From Timema cristinae (lineage: Eukaryota > Arthropoda > Insecta > Phasmatodea > Timematidae): 64,000 nt of DNA. The DNA lies in the NCBI GenBank assembly GCA_039000515.1, contig JBCFYV010000288.1:1-64000 (forward strand), written 5' to 3'. How positions within the stretch are numbered: position 1 is the stretch's first letter; each line of letters begins with the position of its first letter. The position numbers and the translations under genes were made by a program. Positions 55,758 through 64,000 of this stretch are shown piece by piece. The notes below the pieces were generated by a model. The model searched no databases and had not been told where the DNA came from. It saw only the letters and a program-made list of their open reading frames with translations.

Positions 55758-56484
55758 TTACAAATTGAATATTTCTGAATGAGTTGAGAGCTCATCGGAG
55801 AAGCAACTGTTTTCCGATTCGTGACTGGAGCTCATAGCATTGCAAGGTATTTGAGATGAGGACTGTAAATAATGAGAAGGTAAGCTTTGCGACAGGTAGT
55901 AATTATTACTGGTAAAGGGGTTCTGGTTAGTCAAATGATGAGTATAAGGTGTGCCTTTTATGAGTGCACTAGACAGGGGTAGCGTTTCTAAATGTGTTAG
56001 ACTTGTAGATGGTTGTCCATTTTCAATTCGTCTCATCACTCTTAGAAACTCCACTTTGGCTTCAAATTTTTTATCTGCATTTAACTTTTTAAATGAAGGA
56101 ACAAAAGACAGCAAAAATGATTTGTCCTCATCAATTTCCTCTGACCTTTTATCCTGCAATATATTTAATAATGATTCCTCATAGGATACTGGTTTCTTTT
56201 TTGATCGACTCACGCTAGGATGTGCGCGTTTGATATTGTAATTTCCTTCTTCATCATCTCTGTTGTCATTTTCATTTTCTTCTGCCTCTCCTCGAATAGA
56301 GCTAATATTACTTACTGTCTCTCTCTGTCTTCGATAGTTGGCAGCAGAAACAATAATTGATCAAAATAAACGTACTTTCTACGTTTTGTAGCTGCTTGTC
56401 CTGATTTACCCTTTTTTTTTTGTTCATTCAATTCTCGCTTAAAGCATGTTCTTAGGTTTCGCCACCTTTGTTGGATTTCTCTAC
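55758..56484 (-). pseudogene. Harbinger B MADF-BESS protein, exon 2
   Basis: Acceptor TTACAG|GTAGAG at 56485. Reads REIQQRWRNLRTCFKRELNE and KYVYFDQLLFLLPTI, the second half of the MADF domain; then, after a one-base shift near 56318 in a GA repeat, an acidic linker and DEDKSFLLSFVPSFKKLNAD with KVEFLRVMRRIE, a BESS-type interaction motif. A serine/asparagine-rich tail ends EIFNL. MADF-BESS pairs are known in arthropod DNA-binding factors and Harbinger partner proteins. Lies in the intron of the opposite-strand nuclease. Confidence 0.82.
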
Positions 56485-56512
56485 CTGTAACATACAATAC
56501 ATAAATAAATTA

Positions 56513-56640
56513 ATCACTCTCTATCTTCACGCAAATGCAGGTGCAGTTCCTCTAAATTACACCTACCTCATCCCTAACCAAATAGTGTAATTAATACATA
56601 GGTGTATAACCCGAACGGGTAATAATAAGCGGTGCTAAAA
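56513..56640 (+). repeat. tRNA-derived SINE, 3' half, inside Harbinger B
   Basis: CTTCACGCAAATGCAGGTGC, CCTCATCCCTAACC, AGTGTAATTAATACATAGG and GTATAACCCGAACGGGTAAT match the SINE tail. It lies between the MADF exon 2 acceptor (56485) and the nuclease exon acceptor (56698), so in introns of both genes. Confidence 0.75.
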
Positions 56641-56697
56641 AAAAGCTGTACGGTTACATTAAACTAAATTTTAAAGTTTGTTTTATTTAATTTGCAG

Positions 56698-57573
56698 GTA
56701 TCTGGCTACGGGTAATAGTTTTCAATCTATGTACTATGAATACCTCATTGGTGCTACTACTATACGTGAAATTGTCAGAGATACTTGTGACAAACTGTGG
56801 ACTTACCTAAAACCAGCATACATGGCGGAAACAAAGGAAACTGCTTGGCTTCAAATAGCCGATGTATATGCAACAAGGACAAATTTCCCTAACTGTTTGG
56901 GCGCGATAGATGGCAAACATATCAGAGTAAAGAAGCCATCCCACAGCGGTTCACTTTTCTATAACTACAAGAATTTCAGTAGTACTTATGGCTTTGATAG
57001 ATGCAGATTATTGCTTCACTTGGATTGATGTGTGGATCATATGGAAGTACCAGTGATTCTTACTCATTTCAAAAATCGAACTTCGGCCAAAGGCTTGAAG
57101 AGGGAACGGTAAATATACCTGAAAGCCAGCAATTACCCAATGACAATGGAGTGCCCATGCCATTTGTTATTGTAGGTGACGAAGCGTTTAGTTTATCAAA
57201 ACATGTATTGCGCCTTTATCCTAGAAGAAACTTAAATTATGTTAAGAGGATTTTCAATTACAGGCTTACAAGGGCTCGGAGGATGGTAGAATGTGTCTTC
57301 GGAATATTGACAAACAAATGGAGGATATTTCATAGACCAAATGACGTGAATCCCGAATTTTGTGACACCATAATCAAAGCTGGTTGCATCCTACACAATT
57401 ATGTGCGCAAGAAAGATGGAGTTAACTATGAAGATACTCTGTATACATGCCCGCTGCAGAGCGTAAATCCGACAAATGTACGAGGACCTACTGCTGCAAT
57501 AACAATGGATTATTTTGCTTCCTATTTTACATCACCACAAGGATCTGTTCCTTGGCAGTATGGAGAAATATAG
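56698..57573 (+). pseudogene. Harbinger B nuclease, catalytic exon
   Basis: Acceptor TTTGCAG|GTATCTGG. Reads YLATGNSFQSMYYEYLIGAT, FPNCLGAIDGKHIRVKKPSH (first D), GSLFYNYKNFSSTYG; a frameshift near 57000; SYGSTSDSYSFQKSNFGQRL (second D region); PFVIVGDEAFSLSKHVLRLY; KRIFNYRLTRARRMVECVFG (E), then ILTNKWRIF. About 290 residues, usual length for this exon. Ends at TAG 57571-57573. Lies in the intron of the opposite-strand MADF gene. Confidence 0.88.
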
Positions 57574-58096
57574 TGTAACTAGAGTAATTAGCCGATGAAA
57601 ATACAATTTTTGTAAATCTATATTATAATGAATACCGTATTTAAACAACCAAATATTGTCTGTGCATTTTTTTTTCAATAAACATGTTAAAATAATATTT
57701 AAAATATTTCTATCCACCCAAATACCTATTTTTACTCTGGTTTTTATACAGCAATGATAAAACTCTGTGACCCAAAATCACTTTTCAATACGTTATGTCT
57801 CATTCTTTATTTGATAAAATGTAATTAAATCGAAACATTCATTAAAATTTATTGAAATCATTATTGAACCGTGATTTGTAAAATTTACCAATTAATTAAA
57901 CCACGAAAATATTTTAAAATCAATAAGATATATTTTTTAGTGTTATTAGTAGTTGCGTATTATATGTAGCCTAGAAGAGCAAAGTTTTTGTGTCAGATTT
58001 TTAATAAACCTTTATTGGTTAGGCTAGGAATGCTTATTGTTTCTTAATTATAGTCACAAATTAAGACTAAATTACAAGATTCATGATTTTACATAC
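57574..58096. other. Harbinger B intronic AT-rich stretch
   Basis: 3' flank of the nuclease and MADF intron. AATAAA-type polyadenylation signals occur near 57677 (TTCAATAAACATG). No other gene. Confidence 0.5.
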
Positions 58097-58280
58097 CTTT
58101 ACTTGTTCTATATTGAGTACTTAGTTCACTCCAATTAGAAATCATGATCTCACACACTTCGTTCCATAATTTTTCTTTCACATTTCTATCAGAATATTCT
58201 TTTATTGACTTATTAAATAAAGCCGGTCTACTTTCGATTGTGCTAATAAATTTATCAATCCAATCCTGGTCGGCGTCCAT
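58097..58280 (-). CDS. Harbinger B MADF-BESS protein, exon 1
   Basis: ATG at 58280. Reads MDADQDWIDKFISTIESRPA, LFNKSIKEYSDRNVKEKLWN, EVCEIMISNWSELS, the first half of a MADF domain. Donor AAAG|GTATGT at 58097/58096 joins in phase to exon 2 at 56484 (SK, then GREIQQRW). No lesion in this exon. The promoter would lie between here and the right terminus at 58584. Confidence 0.78.
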
Positions 58281-58584
58281 TTCTCTTGATTAAAACAAAA
58301 ACAAATTATTCACTGAAACAAAAATTTTCATCAACGTATACTAAACTGGGAGAGAAGTGTAAGTCGGCCGACTTTTCATTGCAGGTGCGCGCAGACGCGT
58401 TGAAACCTGTAGGTTACAATCAGGTTGGCCAACTTCAGAGTTGCAGAGAGTTTGTATCAAGGCACAAACTATTTAATCTGCCGACTTGATAGTTGCATGT
58501 GCGCGCGCTCGCATTTAAGTTAATGGTTCTCAATAATGCAACTGAATAGTCGGCCGACTCAAAATTGCATGTGCGCGCGTGGCC

Positions 58585-59508
58585 TTACCATTTCTCAGTG
58601 ATTCGATTCTTGATTGTACTAAATGTGCCACAGGCTTATCTTTACTTTGAAATTCCAAAATTGGATTTGTAATTAATTTACAATTTTCTGACACAAAGGC
58701 TACTTGAACCTTCACCATTTTACATTTAGTGTCATTCAAGTGGTCATCCAACAAATTTTGACCTTGAACTGAAAGATTGTTATTTTGTTTGAGAAAATTA
58801 ACAATTGTATCAAAGTATTCTGACAAGTACACGACATAATTAAACCAACTAGACCAACGAGTTAACACAGGAATTGGATAAAGTTTCACTTCTAGTGTCG
58901 GCTAATTTTCAACTAGATGTTTCTTATATTCCGTTTTTAATTTACGGGCGTTTCTGAAAACGTTCTTTAGGCCAGAAATTACAGAATTCAAATCTTTTAA
59001 GTTCTTTTGCCATATTTCTCCGAGTAGATTAAACTTGTGACACCAGCACGTAAATCCTAATAAATGTTCACCAATTAAAACCTTTAATGTACAAACACAT
59101 TTAATCATGTATGGAGCACTGTCTGTACAAATAGCCTTGATATTGTTAAAGTCAATATTTAAATCATTTATAGTTTCCATGATTGCCTGGCTTGTCGTAG
59201 TAGCATTTGCTGTTTGGAGAAAACTGCAAGACCCTAAGTAGAGTTGCTGTGATGATTTTCCTTCTAGTGTTTCATCACAGAATAGCAAAAACACAGATGC
59301 CACTCCGATCTGTAGTTTCATCACAGAATATAGCCACAGATTTATTGGCTAAAGAGTCTTTTATGTTTTCTTTAGCTAAAGCTCCACATTTAGGGACATA
59401 TTCTCGTCTTAGCCAGGACGCTGAAGGTAAATCGCCTGAACCTTTAATGTATTTGCCCATCCAACTTCTAACTGCTGGATTGTCCAGTTTTTCAATAGGA
59501 ATGTTGCC
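58585..59508 (-). pseudogene. hAT transposase-like gene, catalytic region
   Basis: Exon begins at acceptor TTGCAG|GGCAAC (59509). Reads GNIPIEKLDNPAVRSWMGKY, LRREYVPKCG, VAIFCDETTDRSG; a frameshift near 59280; NIKAICTDSAPYMIKCV (catalytic D region), LGFTCWCHKFNLLGEIW (C-x-x-H), and after a shift near 58900 VLTRWSSWFNYVVYLSEYF, the TRW motif. Cut at 58585 by Harbinger B and continues at 55232. It resembles the CGG-binding-protein-like branch of hAT transposases, recalled rather than searched. Confidence 0.75.
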
Positions 59509-59730
59509 CTGCAAGAAATTAAAACAATTATGTTGACAAATATCAGCATAATTAGAATAAAATAATTAACCAAAATCTCCTTCTGGATTTGTAATGATAA
59601 GAGATTTAAAGAAAAATATTAATATTGAATAGTAGGCCGACTAGGCTCACACTAAAATAAATGTATGTCTAGTCCTAAATAAGGATTAGAAACATGATAT
59701 ACGTATATTGCGCTAAAGGCCTAATTTTAC

Positions 59731-60030
59731 CTTGAGAAACATTTCTGTTGTGTCCATTATAAATTCCACTTTATCATATTTCGCCTTTTTTTGAGCTTGA
59801 ATTGCCCTCTCGATGGATAACTGTCGCTTTACTCCTGTAGTCAAGGAAGCTTGGACTTGTTTAATGTGCCCTTTATTTTTGATGTGCTTTTCACACGCAT
59901 CACGTCGTTTCCATTCAATTCTAGAATTACATTGTTTACACAATACAATATTTTTATCATTTAAATAAAATCCATGATTTTTGTATCCATTTACACGTGA
60001 AACTGCACTGATTTCAATCGTTCTCCCCAT
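59731..60030 (-). CDS. hAT transposase-like gene, zinc-finger exon
   Basis: ATG at 60030: MGRTIEISAVSRVNGYKNHG. A BED-like zinc finger follows: LCKQCNSRIEWKRRDACEKH then KNKGH (C-x2-C, H-x5-H). Ends CTCAAG|GTAAAATTAG at 59731, with a 221-bp intron to 59509. Such fingers bind the transposon ends. No lesion in this exon; the gene is broken downstream. Confidence 0.7.
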
Positions 60031-60767
60031 GATGAATGTAATAGCTGCTTAACTACACACGACTTTGGATAATGTGAAAAATGCAAATCATTATCTAATT
60101 GAGTATTAACACGCTAAATTAACGGCTTACTAGTGAAGCTAGTGACGGGCTATATCGAAAGAAAACTATCTAATACCAACATATGAAAAATGTGTAGCAC
60201 CAAAGAAGTTATATACTTATTACCTCTAGACTATACATGCTTGAACATTGCTTAGTAATTGCAACAAGCAAAGTGTTTTTTGGCTTAAAATTTGATGTGC
60301 AGTCTATGAGTAGTAATTCTATTGAGTTTTATTTACTTAATCATTCCAAGACGGCAAGATGGCGGGTGGCGACATATGGTATTTGAAATCTCTTGTTTGA
60401 AATATTTTTATTTGGTTTAAGTGAAATATAAAATAAACCTAGTACCCAAAATAACATAAATAAATACCTGGCATGCATCAAATACCTAACAGCGAGTATA
60501 AAAATAAAGCAGGATACGTTAATTTTTTTTTAAAAACTTTGAAGTGAAAAACACGTTTCTTTCAAGTCTTGTTTGAGTTTTAAAACTATGCATGCGCAAA
60601 ATATATGATCGAGACACATTCTTAAGGCTTGTAAGACTTCTGTGAAATATAAAATGGGGCAAATTTACGCTGTGAAGGAATGTTTATTCAATAAAGTATT
60701 GTTTTTAAAACTTCAAATCCGACTATTCAAATATTAAATTGTGAAAAAAAAAAATTAATTTTTCGCG
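60031..60767. other. gene-free stretch
   Basis: Presumed upstream region of the hAT gene. GCACCAAAGAAGTTATATAC at 60198 resembles the AAAGAAGTATAACTTC motif at 38609. The hAT terminus was not located. Confidence 0.4.
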
Positions 60768-61500
60768 TTAATCGCGAGAATAATAAAATTTCGCGAAAAT
60801 TCGCGATTTGAAAATATGTTGGATCACTTCATAAACATTGTGAAACGTGTAAATATAGATTTTGAAGCTACAGAAAAACAATTCGCGTTTATCGCCCATA
60901 ACAAAAAAAAACTGCCTCTGGGTATTATCTACACCACATTCATCGTGAGCCCATTGACAACACAAAATACATTGACTCCGATTTTCTCCTCGAGTATCTT
61001 CTGAGAAACGTCCAACACACAAAATAAAAACTTCTACATAGTTTTCGTCGTGGTTAATCGAGTCGCTAGTATCCATCAGCTGGATCTCCGTTTCAGATTC
61101 ATCTTCATTAGACGATATGGAAAAGCGCTTCTTATTTATATTTTAATACTGGATTTTTTTTTTATTTGGGCGTTCTGTGAATAAATAATTCTTTGCTGGA
61201 TTTTTCTTGGAATTTTTTTTATTTGGGCGTTCTGTGAATAAATTATTCTTTGCTGGATTTTTCTTTTTGCTACATTAATCCAAACTTTCTCTTAGCTCTT
61301 GCTGGTACGGATTGTATATTATTAGTGCTGCTTTCTCTGCTATGGATTTCTTGGTAGTTTCATTTGCAGAGGGCTGTGGCTCTTTTCTTGTTGATGTCAA
61401 AGAATCGTTTGCTAGACTCATACAAGTTTTTGGAATATTTTCATTCGATGACTGCTGAAAACTGGAAGAGGTTAAATGTCAGCTGGTCCTTTGACATGCC
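60768..61500 (-). pseudogene. pogo-like transposase, C-terminal fragment
   Basis: Minus strand reads NETTKKSIAEKAALIIYNPY, QQELRESLD, then PAKNYLFTERPNKK twice, KKRFSISSNEDESETEIQLM, SINHDENYVEVFILCVGRFS and SQCILCCQWAHDECGVDN. The last part fits the zinc-binding C-terminus of pogo/Tigger-type transposases (C-x-x-C, W-x-H-x-x-C). The catalytic domain is missing because a LINE replaces the sequence beyond 61500. Different family member from 15.3-23.3 kb. Confidence 0.6.
61147..61265. repeat. tandem duplication of about 60 bp
   Basis: Both units contain TTTATTTGGGCGTTCTGTGA, then ATAAATWATTCTTTGCTGG, and both are readable as PAKNYLFTERPNKK on the minus strand, so the duplication sits inside the transposase fragment. 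Confidence 0.8.
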
Positions 61501-64000
61501 GTATTTAACGAGTGCAATTCTCCTGACGTCGATCTTAAGGCTGGGTATTTTACTTCGACGGTCATCACGGCGGTGAGGGCTTCCATCCCTAAATCAGCGC
61601 CACCGTCCCGTTCCCTAGTGGAACGAGGAGTTGATACCTTTTCCTATATCCTAGTTCTGTTGAAACTAGTTCTTGCCTCGTTGTTGTTTGTTCTCTTGTT
61701 CATTACACATATTAACCATTTGGTTACTGGAAGCGTACTGATTTTGGTTATAATCACTGGTTAATAAAGAAGAAAGTTTGATGCCAGGTTATTCAAGGTT
61801 TATTAATTGGTGACTAAAATCTTTATTAATAAACATAACAAGCTTACAGGTTTACGTTACAGTTACAAAAATGATCCACAAGCAACTATCTCTGATAAAA
61901 GTGTTTTGCTAGAAGTGCGAGGCGGCACGGTCATATTCGACTGACCTGAACTGAATTACGGAAATGAGTGTTCACAGAAAAGTAAGTGTGGGTTAAACTG
62001 AGCTGACACTCACAAGACCGCGTGACCTACCCTCTAGCGCCACACCTGGCAGGCTAAGAGTTCAACAGCGAGGGTGACGTCATACTCTACAGAGTGTCGG
62101 TTGGCTATTTCTGACCGTCGTAGAGCCCTACGACTACTACGGAGAATTTAGAGTCGTTCCGGATGCTACGTGCTCGAGCTCGACGTGTCATTCGAGAAAG
62201 CAGAAGAGAGTCTTGGAGACAGCTTATTTCTATCCTTACAATTACCACTCCCACAATTAAAGTTTGGGACAATATTCGTAAATTAAGTAGTAGCAAAAAT
62301 TCCATTAATAATATACCTGCCCTCATGTCTAACGGTTCACTTGTCTCCTACCCTGTGGAGGTTGTCAATGTATTGGGCTCGATGTTCGCCGCTATTTCTA
62401 GCACTGCGAGCTACTCTAACAAGTTCGCGGTGCATAAGCGGAGCATCGAGCGCCTTACTATTGATTTTGGTCAAAGTCGGGGGAGGATTATTACTCCCCC
62501 TTTACTAAAGAGAAACTTATCTATGCCATGCCCCAGGCGGGCAACACAGCTTCCGCCCTGACGATATTCATTAAGAAATGTTGCGCCAACTGCCCCCTGC
62601 TGGACGGGCGTTCCTCTTAGACTTCTACAATAGTGTTTGGGAATCTCTTCAATTCCCAACTCTATAGAGGCAAGCAACCGTTATCCCTATATATAAAAGT
62701 GGCAAGGACAAATTAGAACCAACTAGTTATAAACCTATAGCCTTAACTAGTTGTTTATGCAAAATATTAGAGAAAATTGTTTAGTAGATTCTAATACCAT
62801 ATAAATCTTGTATTATCTGATATGCAATGTGGCTTCCGCTGTAACCGATCCACGGTTGATCATCTTGTCCTTCTCGAGACAGCAGTACGTGACGCCTTCC
62901 TCCATAAACAACTCCTCTTGGCTGTCTTCATTGATTTGGAGAAGGCATACGACACCACCTGGCGGTACGGCATTTTAAAGACCTTTTTTAATTGGGGGTT
63001 CCGAGGAAATTTCCCTGTTTTTATAGATAATTTTATGTCAGATAGACATTTCCGGGTAAGGGTAAATAATACCTTATCCGATTATTTTATTCAGGAAAAT
63101 GTGGTGCCTCAAGGTAGTATTTTGAGTTGTACATTGTTCGCTATTGCGATAAATTGTATGTGGTCAACGTGCGCTTACCTGTTCGTTCATGACTTTTTGT
63201 GAATGACTACGTAATTTATTGCAGTTCGTCAAGTCTCCACAGGGTTGAACGGCAGATTCAACTTTCTGTCTACAGTCTGTGGTCGTGGACAGCGCGTAAT
63301 GGCTTTCGTTTCTCTGCAGTAAAGACGACGGTCGTCCACTTCTACAGATTACGCAGAATACAGCCAGCCCCAAACATTTTAATGAATAACGTTGTTTTAC
63401 CTGTCCCAGAAACTGTAAGGTTCTTGGGACTTTTATTTGATTTTAAAATAACTTGGATCCCCCACACCAAAGAACTGAATGCGAGATGTGCAAAGCATTG
63501 AATCTGTTAAAAGTAGTTAGTGGTCGCTCTTGGGGTGCAAATAGGGAAACCTTAATGCGCCTCTATAGTACTTTGGTGAGATAAAAACCTGATTATGGTA
63601 GCTTTGTTTATGGCTCAGCTAGACCTTCGGCACTAAAGATGCTAGATAGTGTTCACCATGCTGATATTCGACTGGCTACTAGTGCTTTTCGTTCCAGTCC
63701 AGTCGTCAGCATCCGTGCTGACGCAGGTGAGCCCCCTCTTACCGGCGGTCCTATATTCTGGCATCTTACTCCATTGCATGCCAGAGCATGTTGCCTACCG
63801 GCCTGTTTTTCATCCCCCTAACCGTGTCTTGTATGAAACCAAATGGCGTAGTACAAGGCCGGTTGGATCCGGATGCTATCGGTTTTCGATACGTTTGGAA
63901 TAATCCTGCCAAAGGCTATCCTCATATCTCCAGGTCGAGTTTCTCCCTGGAAGATACGCCTACCTTAATGCCATTTTGATCTTGCCAAGTTTCCCAAAGC
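61501..64000 (+). mobile_element. I-clade LINE (copy 7), interrupted by a solo LTR, runs off the window
   Basis: Begins within ORF2 near the end of the endonuclease (61501-61631) and resumes at 62092 after the LTR: the linker, then reverse transcriptase (SYKPIALTS, CGFRCNRSTVDHLVLLETA, FIDLEKAYDTTWRYG, VVPQGSILSC) and the thumb to the edge. The catalytic block reads FLNDYVIY (TTTTTGTGAATGACTACG), so the first catalytic aspartate and the frame are lost. Deletions near 62130 and stops show it is dead. 5'-truncated into a pogo-like transposase fragment. Confidence 0.88.
61632..62091 (+). mobile_element. solo LTR (460 bp)
   Basis: Starts TGATACC and ends CTCTACA, with GAGT at 61628-61631 and again at 62092-62095. 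The LINE sequence is continuous if the block and one GAGT are removed (GAACGAGGAGT then GTCGGTTGGC). TG...CA ends, a 4-bp duplication and an AATAAA at about 61762 fit a solo LTR left by recombination. Orientation follows the AATAAA. Superfamily not determined. Confidence 0.75.

Larger units (their letters stand above)
55233..58584. mobile_element. PIF/Harbinger element B (3.35 kb)
   Basis: Ends GGCCACGCGCGCACATGCAA and its inverse, with inverted repeats matching over about 42 bp. TTA flanks both ends (55230-55232 and 58585-58587). Subterminal regions carry several AGTCGGCC, GTTGGCCAAC and CGCGCACATGCAA motifs, possible binding sites. Carries a plus-strand nuclease and a minus-strand MADF gene arranged as in element A. 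Both are broken by few changes, so insertion is fairly recent. Inserted into a hAT gene. Confidence 0.92.

Overview
The window is a transposon-packed stretch of an animal genome, most likely an arthropod and probably an insect. It is AT-rich with long gene-empty spans. Reading frames are interrupted by GT-AG introns, there are no operons or ribosome binding sites, and the element mix (I-clade LINEs, PIF/Harbinger elements with MADF partner genes, Tc1, pogo-like and hAT transposons, a tRNA-derived SINE) fits arthropods. I see no intact host gene. Species cannot be named from sequence alone.

Layout. 1-640 is the 3' end of an I-like LINE. 1.3-1.7 kb has a PHD-finger ORF fragment. 3.9-6.5 kb is an unusual, relatively GC-rich island: small co-oriented minus-strand ORFs, a TATA-box leader with a perfect splice donor, and five degenerate direct repeats; I do not recognise these genes. 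9.5-12.3 kb has a SINE and a truncated I element. 12.9-13.7 kb is a dead Tc1-like transposase. 13849-24945 is a Harbinger element (TSD TAA), split by a pogo-like transposon (15282-23314, TSD TGA), itself split by an I element (16701-21759, 11-bp TSD): three insertion layers. 25.5-30.1 kb is an I element on the minus strand. 31059-38533 is a composite of two I copies sharing one TSD. 39-54 kb is sparse: hAT and DUF7869-type transposase remnants, SINEs, a Gypsy-like leader and a hAT MITE. 54.7-60.0 kb is a hAT gene interrupted by a second Harbinger element (55233-58584, TSD TTA). 60.8-64 kb is a pogo-like C-terminal fragment, followed by an I element interrupted by a solo LTR.

How parts fit. 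The best-preserved I copy (32298-38533) sets the family plan: 5' UTR with terminal hairpins, ORF1 (RRM-like region, three zinc knuckles, proline-rich tail), ORF2 (APE endonuclease, reverse transcriptase, RNase H, C-terminal CCHC) and a (TAA)n tail. Every copy seen carries frameshifts or stops. The two Harbinger elements share an odd plan: the plus-strand nuclease gene and the minus-strand MADF gene are interlocked, each with an exon inside an intron of the other. This architecture, the composite LINE insertion, the tRNA-like sequences in the pogo-like terminal repeats, and the small-ORF/repeat island are the points most worth a second look.
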